Source: Shewanella woodyi ATCC 51908 (GTDB taxonomy: Bacteria > Pseudomonadota > Gammaproteobacteria > Enterobacterales > Shewanellaceae). Taken from it: a DNA stretch of 64,000 bases. The position numbers and the translations under genes are program-made. Under the pieces are notes generated by a model, which saw nothing but the letters and a program-made list of their open reading frames with translations, did not search any database and was not told the DNA's origin. The stretch covers positions 4,898,001 to 4,962,000 of the forward strand of contig NC_010506.1 in NCBI RefSeq assembly GCF_000019525.1. Reading direction: 5' to 3'. Shown one piece after another: positions 44,680 to 53,125 of this stretch; position 1 is the stretch's first letter, and each line of letters begins with the position of its first letter.

Positions 44680-45981
44680 CTACTGACTCTTCAGGTGAAC
44701 ACTGGGGTTGGTAGAGCAGATCCGCCAAGCGGGATAAAGCCCTGCAATCAATGCACTCGCAATAGCCACACCAGGGGCTAGCACCCACATACTCATTCCA
44801 AGTTGAGTTAATGCTTCTTCAAGTTTGAAGTGCGCTGACAAAATCGATAACGAGCCCCAAGCCCAAAGTAAACCAATCACGCCACCAAAAAAGCCAATCA
44901 CTCCCACCTCTACCATATGCTGGGCAAAGATTTGTGCTCTGCTAGCACCAATAGCGCGGCGAACCCCGACCTCTGGGGCACGTTTAAGGAACTTGGCCAA
45001 CAGTAGGCCTAACATATTGACTAAACAGACAATTAAGAACAGTACGCTTAGACCTACCAATACCTTATTATCTTCAGGCACAACGTTGTTGACCTTAAGC
45101 CAAGTGGCCACATCAGAGAGGTCAGCTTTAGCTTCAGGCATCTCAAAACGGCCAATCAGTTTTTGCTGCTCGATATAGTTGCTAAGCCAGAGCTGATACT
45201 CTTTTACCTGCTCAGGGGTATTAAGCTCGACCCAGTATTGGTTCCAGTGAGTTTCTGAAGCAAGTCTGTCGGCATAGGTCACAATATCTTCGCGCTTCCA
45301 ACTTTGGTTATTACCCCAACTCTCAAACTCCTCAATAGGCGCTAGAGAAAAGGGAACGAACATACGCTCAGCATCATTAAAAGCGCCGTTGTTAACGTCG
45401 TAATATTTAGGACTTGGGTTCCAGTACTTGATCACCCCTACAATCTGGTAGGGCTTCTGGTTAAGATAGATAGTGCGGCCAACACTGTTTTCACCGCCAA
45501 ATACCTCTTTGTTAAGATCTTCTCGGATCACCACTTGATAGGCGGGATCGATATCGACCTGCTTACCCCAACTGCTACCGTAAAGAAACTCCACAGAGAA
45601 CAGGCCAAAGAAATCACTATCTGCTACACGTGCACCCTCTAGGATGGGCACGAAATTGTCATCGTCAGTTTGTACTGCCATCCCAGTTCGAAACATAGGG
45701 CTTTGGCGGGTAGCAATACTGTTTTTTCGCAGATTAAAACTATCTTGATAGGTTATCTGTTCATTGATCTCCTCCCAAGAGTCGAGCCCTTGGCTCATCA
45801 AGCGCACCTCATACAGCTGGCTTGAACGATCACCAGCTGGATTGATGTTGGCCATCTGATAGATATTTAGGCTAGTGATAGTAGTGCCGATACCGATAGA
45901 GATCGCCAGTACCATCAACAGAGACAATAGCGGCGTTTTTTTAATGCTGCGCCAGGCTAAATCGAGATAATAGAAAAACAT
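44680..45981 (-). CDS. MacB/FtsX-type ABC transporter permease
   Basis: A 433-residue permease with the same layout: helix near residue 20 (LLSLLMVLAISIGIGTTITS), periplasmic MacB-PCD domain, and C-terminal FtsX helices (VLVGLSVLFLIVCLVNMLGL, GVIGFFGGVIGLLWAWG, WVLAPGVAIASALIAGLYPA). KRAPEVGVRRAIGASRAQIF is the FtsX signature. It is divergent from its neighbour in sequence, so the transporter is probably heterodimeric. It starts 11 bases after the ATPase gene. Confidence 0.9.
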   Translation of the reverse strand: MFFYYLDLAWRSIKKTPLLSLLMVLAISIGIGTTITSLNIYQMANINPAGDRSSQLYEVRLMSQGLDSWEEINEQITYQDSFNLRKNSIATRQSPMFRTGMAVQTDDDNFVPILEGARVADSDFFGLFSVEFLYGSSWGKQVDIDPAYQVVIREDLNKEVFGGENSVGRTIYLNQKPYQIVGVIKYWNPSPKYYDVNNGAFNDAERMFVPFSLAPIEEFESWGNNQSWKREDIVTYADRLASETHWNQYWVELNTPEQVKEYQLWLSNYIEQQKLIGRFEMPEAKADLSDVATWLKVNNVVPEDNKVLVGLSVLFLIVCLVNMLGLLLAKFLKRAPEVGVRRAIGASRAQIFAQHMVEVGVIGFFGGVIGLLWAWGSLSILSAHFKLEEALTQLGMSMWVLAPGVAIASALIAGLYPAWRICSTNPSVHLKSQ

Positions 45982-45992
45982 AGCCTCTCTCC

Positions 45993-46754
45993 TTATCCTG
46001 CAACTTGTTCAGTTTGAGCTTGCTGTCCATCACTAGCCGAATCTGTTTCAGACACCAAATGAGGCTTCTCAGCACCGCCTTGATACATGGTAAAATCACA
46101 TACTTGGCCATCGACAATCTGGATGTTTCGCTGCGCACGACGAGCCAGTTCAGGGTCATGGGTTACCATAATAATCGTGGTTCCCGCCTTATTGATCTCC
46201 TCAAGCAACTCCATCACCTGACGTGCCATCATGCTGTCTAAGTTACCCGTTGGCTCATCGGCCAATAGAAACCTTGGCTCTCCCGCCAGCGCACGAGCAA
46301 TAGCCACACGCTGCTGCTGACCACCGGAAAGTTGTGACGGCAGATGCTTCATTCGTGCAGCCAGTCCAACCTGCTCCAGTGCATGTTGCACACGACGTTT
46401 ACGCTCGGCGGCATTAAAGCCACGATAGCGCAGTGGTACCTCAACATTCTCAGCAAGATTTAGATCAGGAATTAAGTTAAAGCCCTGAAAGATAAAACCT
46501 ATCTTCTCGTTTCGAATCGCTGCACTCTTGTTATCACTCAAGTTAGAGATATTCACGCCATCAAGAAAGTAATCACCATGGGTAAAACCTTCAAGCAGAC
46601 CTGCAATATTGAGAAAGGTCGTTTTACCTGATCCCGATGGCCCAGTTACCGCCACAAACTCTCCCTCATTCACCTCTAAATTAAAATCTCGTAGCGCATG
46701 GGTCTCTACTAAATCCGTTTTAAATACTTTACTGATACTTTTCATCGATAACAT
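45993..46754 (-). CDS. MacB/LolD-type ABC transporter ATPase
   Basis: A 253-residue ATPase with Walker A GPSGSGKTTFLNIAG, Q-loop IFQGFNLIP, signature LSGGQQQRVAIARAL, Walker B RFLLADEPTGNLD and the H-loop MVTHDPELA. It is longer than LolD by a C-terminal tail of about 30 residues. It powers the two FtsX-type permeases downstream, and the HlyD-type adaptor upstream would link to an outer-membrane channel such as TolC, which is not encoded here. Confidence 0.95.
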   Translation of the reverse strand: MLSMKSISKVFKTDLVETHALRDFNLEVNEGEFVAVTGPSGSGKTTFLNIAGLLEGFTHGDYFLDGVNISNLSDNKSAAIRNEKIGFIFQGFNLIPDLNLAENVEVPLRYRGFNAAERKRRVQHALEQVGLAARMKHLPSQLSGGQQQRVAIARALAGEPRFLLADEPTGNLDSMMARQVMELLEEINKAGTTIIMVTHDPELARRAQRNIQIVDGQVCDFTMYQGGAEKPHLVSETDSASDGQQAQTEQVAG

Positions 46755-46839
46755 TTTAATATTCCCTGTTTTTATTCTTTAATTTGTTTTAGCCCTTGGC
46801 AAAAGCAGTTCTAGCTGTGAAGTACTTGAAAACTCTCTC

Positions 46840-46853
46840 CCGGCTATAGCCGG
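46840..46853. other. Perfect 14-bp palindrome between small membrane gene and ATPase gene
   Basis: CCGGCTATAGCCGG lies in the 109-base gap between the small membrane protein gene and the ATPase gene. It may form an RNA hairpin in the operon transcript, setting stability or relative expression. No T-run follows, so it is not a strong terminator. Confidence 0.5.
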
Positions 46854-46863
46854 TACTACAGGC

Positions 46864-47160
46864 TTAGCAAAAAATGAACTCCACCAAAGCCTTCACCACA
46901 CTCCAAACCATCTCGCGTAAATGCTCTAATCCACCAGCAACACTGCTGCCCACATTGGAGACATCATGAACGGACACATTCATCGGTGCCGTAACCTCCA
47001 ACACATTTAAACCAAACACAAACCAGTCTTCGACGCTCTGAGTTGAAATCTGCACCGCAACCAACAAGATTAACAATGCACTCACTGTGATCACTTTTTG
47101 TGGGCTAAGCGCTCTCTCTTGGGGAAGTTGCATCTCTACTTTTTGCTGTAATCTATTCAT
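46864..47160 (-). CDS. Small single-pass membrane protein in ABC efflux operon
   Basis: A 98-residue protein starting at 47160 with GGAGAG upstream. One membrane helix (about residues 23-40, VITVSALLILLVAVQI) is followed by an amphipathic or periplasmic segment ending VVKALVEFIFC. No family is recognised. It sits between the adaptor and ATPase genes, 10 bases after the adaptor stop, so it is probably an accessory subunit of this transporter. Upstream in-frame starts would lie inside the adaptor gene. Confidence 0.72.
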   Translation of the reverse strand: MNRLQQKVEMQLPQERALSPQKVITVSALLILLVAVQISTQSVEDWFVFGLNVLEVTAPMNVSVHDVSNVGSSVAGGLEHLREMVWSVVKALVEFIFC

Positions 47161-47170
47161 CTTGCTCTCC

Positions 47171-48433
47171 TTAGCGAACCAAAACTTGCTGAGCTTGATT
47201 GAAGGGCTGAACGCTTGAAATGACCCATATATCGCCAGCCTTACCACCCTGTAGTACCTCGATATGGCTCATGCTGCGGGCCCCCAGTTGGATCTCTGTC
47301 TGCTCAGCGATATCGCCATTCATGGTGTACACCTCTCGACCACCACCGGTTGATACAAATGCCCCACGCTTCACCATCAAAACGTTAGGTCTATTTTCGA
47401 GTAATACTCGTGCTGATAATCTTTGATTTTGACGAAGGTGCAAACGGTCATCTTGCTCAAAACGGACACGGGCAGTAACCTCACGATTTCTTACCTCAGG
47501 AGAGATAGAGGAGAGCTCCCCCATCAAGGTCAGTTCACCAAATTTCAACTCAACATCCATGCCTAAACCAAGTTCATCAGCGTAAGATTCTGGTACCGCT
47601 AACTCAGCTTCAAAAGCACTTAAATCCACCACAGTTAAGATAGGTTGACTCTGACCAATACGCGCTTTCTGCTCTGTTAACCAGTTACCGATAATGCCGC
47701 CAACCGGTGCTTTAATATTCAGTGCTGCAACTTGACGCTCAAGCTCACTCACCACTAACTTCTGACGGTTAACCTCTGAAGCCTTATTTTTAATCTCAAA
47801 CGCTAAGGTATCGCGAGTCAACTCAGCTTCTTGCTGTGCATGGGCAGATAGTAACTTGGCCTTATGCAGATCATCTTTACCCTTCTCGAAATCGATCTTT
47901 GAGATAAGTTTATTCTCAATTAACTCATCACCACGACGACTCTCTCTGTCTGCGGCCTCAAGGTCGACCTTAGCCATATCGAGAGTCTGCTGCGCTTTTA
48001 ACTGCTCTCGACGAGCGTCAAGACGGGCACGCTCCAATGAGCTCTGCATCCCCTCAAGCAAGGCTTCCTGCTGCTTAAGACTGTTCGTTAACTGATGGCT
48101 TTCGATAGTTGCCACCACATCCCCTAACTCAACTTTATCACCGGGTTTTGCCAGTAACGTCACCGTACCTTGATCAGTGCTGTAGAGGATTGGCGCATTG
48201 GCCGCGACAATTTTACCTGTGGTGGCAATATCCCGCGTTAAAGTCCCCTGCTCTAAGGTCGCAAATCTTAAGTCACTACGACTAATCGACTCACTGACAT
48301 TACTGCCACCAACACTTGACCAAACCAGACCTGAAACCAAAAGTGCTGCGGCAGTTGCAATTAAAGGCCACTTAAGCCTGCTAGCTTTGCTTGCCTGTAC
48401 CACAGTGTCCTGTCCGCTAGTATCCTGAATCAT
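47171..48433 (-). CDS. HlyD/MacA-type periplasmic efflux adaptor
   Basis: About 420 residues from the ATG at 48433, chosen because AGGAAG precedes it. An ATG at 48472 would leave almost no leader behind the sigma-54 promoter. An N-terminal membrane anchor (WPLIATAAALLVSGLVWSS) is followed by the lipoyl half-motifs (ITGKIVAANAPILYSTDQGT, KPGDKVELGDVVATIESHQL), a long coiled-coil hairpin (residues about 120-240), and beta-barrel parts with LNIKAPVGGIIGNWL. It would bridge the ABC permeases to an outer-membrane channel. It is the first gene of the operon. Confidence 0.92.
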   Translation of the reverse strand: MIQDTSGQDTVVQASKASRLKWPLIATAAALLVSGLVWSSVGGSNVSESISRSDLRFATLEQGTLTRDIATTGKIVAANAPILYSTDQGTVTLLAKPGDKVELGDVVATIESHQLTNSLKQQEALLEGMQSSLERARLDARREQLKAQQTLDMAKVDLEAADRESRRGDELIENKLISKIDFEKGKDDLHKAKLLSAHAQQEAELTRDTLAFEIKNKASEVNRQKLVVSELERQVAALNIKAPVGGIIGNWLTEQKARIGQSQPILTVVDLSAFEAELAVPESYADELGLGMDVELKFGELTLMGELSSISPEVRNREVTARVRFEQDDRLHLRQNQRLSARVLLENRPNVLMVKRGAFVSTGGGREVYTMNGDIAEQTEIQLGARSMSHIEVLQGGKAGDIWVISSVQPFNQAQQVLVR

Positions 48434-48485
48434 CTTCCTGTCCTGTCCGTTTGGTAAGTGTTTATCGCTCATCTAACTTGATTAA

Positions 48486-48501
48486 TACAAGCTATGTGCC
48501 A
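48486..48501 (-). promoter_or_regulatory. Sigma-54 promoter of the ABC efflux operon
   Basis: On the minus strand TGGCAC-N5-TTGTA, with -24 at 48501-48496 and -12 at 48490-48486. It matches the sigma-54 consensus TGGCAC-N5-TTGCA except for one base. Transcription would start near 48475, giving a 40-base leader to the ATG at 48433. Confidence 0.75.
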
Positions 48502-48563
48502 AAAACAACTTAACAATAAAAATCAATATGATAGAAAAGCATAAAGGATAGGTAATTAAGAAA

Positions 48564-48680
48564 GTGTCCGCAGATAGACAGAGAATGTGTCCGATCTTCT
48601 ACTCATATCAGTAGAAAGTGTCCGATCTATTCTCATATGGGAAAATAAAGTGTCCGCAGGCCAAATACTTGGGCGGACAC
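48564..48680. promoter_or_regulatory. Candidate enhancer (UAS) with five GTGTCCG sites
   Basis: GTGTCCG occurs at 48564, 48587, 48618 and 48650, with the reverse complement CGGACAC at 48674. Spacings are 23-32 bases. They lie about 65-190 bases upstream of the sigma-54 promoter, the usual place for NtrC-type binding sites, and TGTC/GACA cores are typical of that family. They could alternatively be remnants of a repeat element. Confidence 0.55.
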
Positions 48681-48767
48681 ATTACATCATTCACGTTATG
48701 AAGCAGTGACTTTAAAGAGGGGAAAAACTATCTAAAAATGTCGCTCAGCGCATCACTCAAGATCAAG

Positions 48768-49253
48768 CTATGCTTGGGCTTGAGTCCCTAAGTAGTTTTG
48801 GCTCAGCTTACCAATATAAAGTCCAGTTATCATGGAGATCATAAATAGCCCTAGGCTGATATCTAAGCTGCCAAGATTCACCAGAGCAGGTCCCGGACAG
48901 ATCCCTGCTATTCCCCAACCTAAGCCGAAGATCCCAGCGCCAAATATCAACTGACCATCAGGCTTTTTTACTTCAGGCAGGTGATACTGACTATCACAGA
49001 CAGGCCCAGAGCTATGCGTAGAGTTTGCGCAGGCTCTAGGTTTAACCCTTGGCTTAACATAGAGATGAAACACAGGTATATAAACCGATAGCGCACCAGC
49101 CATCACCAACATTAGCGAGGGATCCCAGCTACCATCGAGCAGACCCTTAAGGTCGAGAAAACCGATAACCTTCACTGGCTCTGCCATGCCGGAGAGCAAT
49201 AAACCTGCACCAAACAGCAATCCTGATAGAGATGCAATCCACTTATTATTCAT
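48768..49253 (-). CDS. YeeE/YedE-type (DUF6691) sulfur transport membrane protein
   Basis: About 161 residues from the ATG at 49253 (MNNKWIASLSGLLFGAGLLL, with GGAG upstream). It is one half of a split YeeE/YedE permease. Conserved GLLFGAGLLLSGMAEP and the helix FGAGIFGLGWGIAGICPGPA, with the reactive Cys in GICPGP, match transporters of thiosulfate or other sulfur species. It pairs with the next gene upstream and with a rhodanese-containing reductase. The Lys/Arg/Ser-rich loop with CANSTHSSGPVCDSQYHLPE is an unusual insert. Confidence 0.9.
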   Translation of the reverse strand: MNNKWIASLSGLLFGAGLLLSGMAEPVKVIGFLDLKGLLDGSWDPSLMLVMAGALSVYIPVFHLYVKPRVKPRACANSTHSSGPVCDSQYHLPEVKKPDGQLIFGAGIFGLGWGIAGICPGPALVNLGSLDISLGLFMISMITGLYIGKLSQNYLGTQAQA

Positions 49254-49298
49254 TTTTTTTACTCCAAAAACGACAAGAGTGATTAATATCATTTGATA

Positions 49299-49730
49299 CT
49301 AATGGATTAAAACAGCAGCAAGCATGCCGGTTAACATAAATACCCCAGTCGCAATAACTGAGCGGGGAGATAACCTGCCGATGCCGCAGATCCCATGACC
49401 ACTGGTACAGCCAGAACCTATGTTACTGCCAAGCCCCACCAGCAAGCCCCCTATGATTAACAAGGGAGTGGAAACCTGATTAAATTGAGGTTGATTATGT
49501 GATGATGAGCCTGAAAGCAACGCATAAACAAAGCCCGCTGAGACTAAGCCAAACAGAAAAAACCACTGCCAAGCTAAGCCGGTTTCTTTATCACTACTAG
49601 CCCTCTCCTTGGGCAAGAGAGCCGAAGATAAAATGCCACTGATCCCTGCAATTCGACCATTAAAGATCATCAAACCAATTGCGGCTAGACCGATTAAACT
49701 CCCACCTAAAAACGACATTAATAGACTCAT
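49299..49730 (-). CDS. YeeE/YedE-type sulfur transport membrane protein
   Basis: A 143-residue membrane protein, the second half of the split YeeE/YedE pair. It has GGSLIGLAAIGLMIFNGRIA, GISGILSSAL, and the conserved SNIGSGCTSGHGICGIGRLS, whose cysteines relay sulfur. Its ATG overlaps the stop of the reductase-rhodanese gene (ATGA). Together they would import a sulfur compound and deliver it to the rhodanese/CoA-disulfide reductase. Confidence 0.92.
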   Translation of the reverse strand: MSLLMSFLGGSLIGLAAIGLMIFNGRIAGISGILSSALLPKERASSDKETGLAWQWFFLFGLVSAGFVYALLSGSSSHNQPQFNQVSTPLLIIGGLLVGLGSNIGSGCTSGHGICGIGRLSPRSVIATGVFMLTGMLAAVLIH

Positions 49731-51373
49731 GCAGTCACCGCCTGATAGGTCTTAAACCCACCGCTTAAGTTTCTGACCTTAAAACCATGATTAACCAACA
49801 TCCGATAAGCTACATGCCCTCGTAATCCCACCTGACAGAAAACTAATACTTCCCTATCTCGGGGCAGTTCATTGAGCCTCTCCCTAAGTTGATCCAGTGG
49901 AATGTTTATCGCTCCCGCTATTGAACCCGCTTTAAGCAATTCGCCAGGATTTCTAACATCGAGCAAGACTTGGCTGTCATCACGAGCATCAATATCTGCG
50001 CTGTGACATAAGCATGTCTCGCCTTTCAAGCTATTAGTGGCGACAAAGCCAGCCTGATTAAGCAGATCCTTGGCCGAGCCATAGGGCGGTGCGTAGGTCA
50101 ACTCCATCTCTTGCAGATCATAAACAGTTAATCCCGCTCTTATGGCCACAGCCAACACATCGATTCGCTTATCGACTCCATCGCGTCCCAATGCCTGAGC
50201 CCCTAAAATTTTGCCGTTATCTGTGTTAAACAAAAGCTTTAATGAGATAGGGTGCGCACCAGGGAAATAGCTCGCATGACTCGCGCCATGCAGATAAACT
50301 TTATCGAAAGGTATCTCTGTTTTAGCAAGGCGCTTTTCACTCAGCCCTGTACTGGCAATCGCTAAGTCAAAAACTCGACAGATAGCCGTTCCTTGGGTCT
50401 TTTTATAGCTAGCGCTGCCACCGAAGATATTATTTGCAGCGATACGGCCTTGCCTGTTTGCTGGGCCTGCCAGTGGCACTAGGCACTTTTCACCTGTTAA
50501 TAGATCAAACTCCTCGACCGCATCCCCCACCGCATAGATATCGGCATCACTGGTTCGCATCATCTCGTCAACAATGATCCCACCCAGCTCACCGATGACC
50601 AGCCCAGCATCTACAGCTAAACGGGTCTCAGGTTTGACGCCAATAGCGCAGATTAATAGCTCTGTATCAAGAGACTCACCATTGCTTAAGAAGAGGCTCA
50701 ATCCTGAGCTTGTCTGTTCGACACTAGCAAGGCCAGTATTAAGTCGCAGATCAATCCCTTTCGCTAGAATCTCGCTGTGGAGCATATTCGCCATCTCTAT
50801 ATCCACAGGCGCCATCACCTGATTCGAGAGCTCCAGCAGGGTCACCTCAATATTAAGAGCATGAAAAGACTCCATCATCTCAAGGCCGATAAAGCCGCCC
50901 CCTACAACCGTGACATGGCGAGGCCTGCTTTGTTTAACACTGGCTAAGATCCTATCCATATCAGGGATATTGCGTAGCGAGAAAGTAAGCGGTGTATTTA
51001 AACCTGGGATAGGTGGCGTGATTGGCGCAGCTCCAGGAGATAAAAGAAGTGCATCGTAACTTTCACTGTATTGCTCACCGGTAATCAGATTCTTCACCAA
51101 TAGGGTTTTAGCGACTTTATCGATGGCAATCACCTCCTGCTGTACGCGCACATCGACATTAAAACGGGACTTAAAGCTAGCGGGCGTTTGCAGAATAAGC
51201 GCGCTGCGTTCAGGGATCTCACCACTGATATGATAGGGAAGACCACAATTAGCAAAAGAGACAAATTCACCACGCTCAAACATGATGATCTCAGCCTCCT
51301 CATTCAAGCGCCTTGCACGAGCCGCTGCCGATGCACCACCAGCTACACCACCAATAATCAGTAACTTCTTCAT
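49727..51373 (-). CDS. cdr: CoA-disulfide reductase with C-terminal rhodanese domain
   Basis: A 548-residue flavoprotein from the ATG at 51373 (GAGG upstream). It has an FAD-binding start MKKLLIIGGVAGGASAAARA, the redox Cys of the CoADR family in SFANCGLPYHISGE, an NAD(P)H-binding TVVGGGFIGLEMMES and the FAD-binding DIYAVGDAVEE. The last 90 residues are a rhodanese domain with active-site Cys in VLVFCQVGLRGHVAYRM. Such fusions reduce CoA disulfide or persulfide species and transfer sulfane sulfur. It forms an operon with two YeeE/YedE genes. The gene symbol is a family label. Confidence 0.92.
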   Translation of the reverse strand: MKKLLIIGGVAGGASAAARARRLNEEAEIIMFERGEFVSFANCGLPYHISGEIPERSALILQTPASFKSRFNVDVRVQQEVIAIDKVAKTLLVKNLITGEQYSESYDALLLSPGAAPITPPIPGLNTPLTFSLRNIPDMDRILASVKQSRPRHVTVVGGGFIGLEMMESFHALNIEVTLLELSNQVMAPVDIEMANMLHSEILAKGIDLRLNTGLASVEQTSSGLSLFLSNGESLDTELLICAIGVKPETRLAVDAGLVIGELGGIIVDEMMRTSDADIYAVGDAVEEFDLLTGEKCLVPLAGPANRQGRIAANNIFGGSASYKKTQGTAICRVFDLAIASTGLSEKRLAKTEIPFDKVYLHGASHASYFPGAHPISLKLLFNTDNGKILGAQALGRDGVDKRIDVLAVAIRAGLTVYDLQEMELTYAPPYGSAKDLLNQAGFVATNSLKGETCLCHSADIDARDDSQVLLDVRNPGELLKAGSIAGAINIPLDQLRERLNELPRDREVLVFCQVGLRGHVAYRMLVNHGFKVRNLSGGFKTYQAVTA

Positions 51374-51680
51374 CTTCAACCTCAAGCTTTTAGAATATGG
51401 ATGCAGTCTATTATATTTTTAAGTACATTAGAATTTTTTTTATTAAAAAAATCTAATGTAACAGTTGTAACATAAGAAAAACTAAAGGATTCATATTGTA
51501 GAGTGGAGATAAAGCCTGAATAATACCAATCGGTATTAGCCTAGAACAGACTCATAAGTCGTAAAAATATAGAGAGCGCTTGTTCAAAGTAGAACTGTAC
51601 CGAAAATTGAAGAGAAGTATGTGTAGCTAAGCTCGCAGCTAGAGTTTCGAAACTCGAAACTCTTAGCCTTTAACCTCCAA
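51374..51680. other. Intergenic region with tandem TCGAAAC
   Basis: 307 bases without a gene, between the reductase and the MAPEG gene, both on the minus strand. Two units of TCGAAAC (51647-51660) are the reverse complement of the GTTTCGA array near 36799. A T-rich stretch near 51417-51445 is likely part of the reductase promoter region. No operator was resolved. Confidence 0.5.
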
Positions 51681-52064
51681 CTAGAACGCCTGACAGAAGA
51701 TAGTGAAGGAGGAGATGATGGCAACAAACCAGCTTAAAGATCGCAATGTGCCTTTGTCGATAAGGTATAACACTTGATAGGCGATGCGAGCTATCACATG
51801 CACGATAGCAAAGATCACAGCGGTCTCATTAACACTATTTGTCGCTATCACGGTCACCACCGCAAGTCCAAAAATCAACAAAGATTCAAATGCATTTTGA
51901 TGTCCAGCCACTGCCCGAGCACCGAAACCAGTTAACTTTGACTGTTGATCTCTCGGGTGAGCATTATCATAGCCACCGGCTTTTGCCATCGCTACAGCAA
52001 CGGGGCCTTTCGCCAGATAGGGCAACAACATAGCAATAAACAGACAAATAAGTAGGGTTGTCAT
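51681..52064 (-). CDS. MAPEG family membrane protein
   Basis: A 127-residue four-helix membrane protein of the MAPEG family (eicosanoid and glutathione metabolism relatives). The conserved block AVAGHQNAFESLLIFGLAVV and the helices MLLPYLAKGPVAVAMAK and FAIVHVIARIAYQVLYLID are diagnostic. Bacterial members are often of unknown activity; some are glutathione-dependent. It is monocistronic. Sequence on both sides (51600-51670, 52065-52294) contains short degenerate repeats of GAGTTTCGA and similar words. Confidence 0.88.
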   Translation of the reverse strand: MTTLLICLFIAMLLPYLAKGPVAVAMAKAGGYDNAHPRDQQSKLTGFGARAVAGHQNAFESLLIFGLAVVTVIATNSVNETAVIFAIVHVIARIAYQVLYLIDKGTLRSLSWFVAIISSFTIFCQAF

Positions 52065-52294
52065 AGGGTAGAGATCCTTTAATTAGTTAAAAATAACTAT
52101 GAGTAGCGAGTTGCTAGCTAGAGACACAGCCAAGAAAGCTGCGAGTTACGAGTCAAAGCCGGCTCCTGAGGTAAACTCAGTATGACGGCATCAACACCTG
52201 AGCCGTCATAGTGAACTTTGCTGTTGCTAAAGAGTTGTATCCATCTCTTATCTTTTAGCTCGTGACTCGAAACTCATATCTAATAACTAGCAGC
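52065..52294. other. Intergenic with degenerate repeats
   Basis: Spacer between MAPEG and btuF genes. Contains short words related to the heptamer arrays, for example GCGAGTTACGAGTC near 52140 and CTCGAAACTC near 52265. No gene is visible. Confidence 0.35.
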
Positions 52295-53125
52295 TTATTT
52301 TCTCGCTTTATCTAAAGCTTCACACAGCGCATTAACCCCTAATAGTGCCCTAGGCGCCGCCCTATGTAAAAGATCGGCATTAAGCTGGTAGATATGTTGC
52401 TGTTTCACCGCAGGGATCTCCTGCCACTTGTTCCAGTCAACACCTAGCACATTGCCCTCATCTTGGCTCTGTAGGATCACTTCTGGCATCTTAAGCAATA
52501 CACTCTCAAGGCTCACCTGGGGGTAATCACTGGCAGCATCAATATAGACATTATCACCATGGCAAACATCGATGATCTGTTGGATCCAGCTATTTTTAGC
52601 CACTGTCATCAAGGGGGTAGACCAGAGTTGATAGAACACTTTTACCTTCTGCTTAGCTAAGTTGTCCTTGCGTAGCTTAGCCAGCTGAGTAAGGTACTCA
52701 TCACCAACCCTATTAGCTTGCGCCTTATTTCCGGTCAACTCACCCAAGGCTTTGAGCTCGTCGGCTACCGCCTCCAGTGTCTTAGGGTCGCTATCAAATA
52801 CCTTAAACCCTAAGCTCTTAATCCGATCAATATCCTCTGCTTTATTGCCACTACCCCACACCAGAACCAGATCAGGGTTAAGCTCAATCACACGTTCAAT
52901 TTGAACCCCGTGATAGCCGCCAATACGTGGGATATCAAGTGCAGCTGCAGGAAAGTCAGCATGATCTGTGGTGGCTACAATCGTCTCACCCGCACCTATG
53001 GCATAGAGCATCTCCACCGAATGAGGTGATAAAGCAATCACACGTTTCGCCGGCGCTGCAACCGCCACAGAAACAGATAAAAAACAGACCATGGCCACAA
53101 GCAGCCTTTTTACACTATGTTGCAT
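52295..53125 (-). CDS. btuF: Cobalamin ABC transporter substrate-binding protein (BtuF-like)
   Basis: A 276-residue periplasmic binding protein of the BtuF/FhuD type from the ATG at 53125 (AAGGG upstream); an ATG at 53131 has no spacing. A signal peptide ends near AVAAPAKRV. Class features are VIALSPHSVEMLYAIGAG, YHGVQIERVIELNPDLVLV, and the backbone helix typical of the fold. It would hand B12 or a corrinoid to BtuCD encoded at 58645-60505. It is the distal gene of the operon, separated from cobO by a 556-base stretch of repeats. Confidence 0.88.
   Translation of the reverse strand: MQHSVKRLLVAMVCFLSVSVAVAAPAKRVIALSPHSVEMLYAIGAGETIVATTDHADFPAAALDIPRIGGYHGVQIERVIELNPDLVLVWGSGNKAEDIDRIKSLGFKVFDSDPKTLEAVADELKALGELTGNKAQANRVGDEYLTQLAKLRKDNLAKQKVKVFYQLWSTPLMTVAKNSWIQQIIDVCHGDNVYIDAASDYPQVSLESVLLKMPEVILQSQDEGNVLGVDWNKWQEIPAVKQQHIYQLNADLLHRAAPRALLGVNALCEALDKARK

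Noticed and set aside
48564..48680. GTGTCCG sites as ends of an insertion element
   Set aside because: There is no transposase frame, and the sites are regularly spaced next to a sigma-54 promoter, so an enhancer is preferred; this is not excluded.
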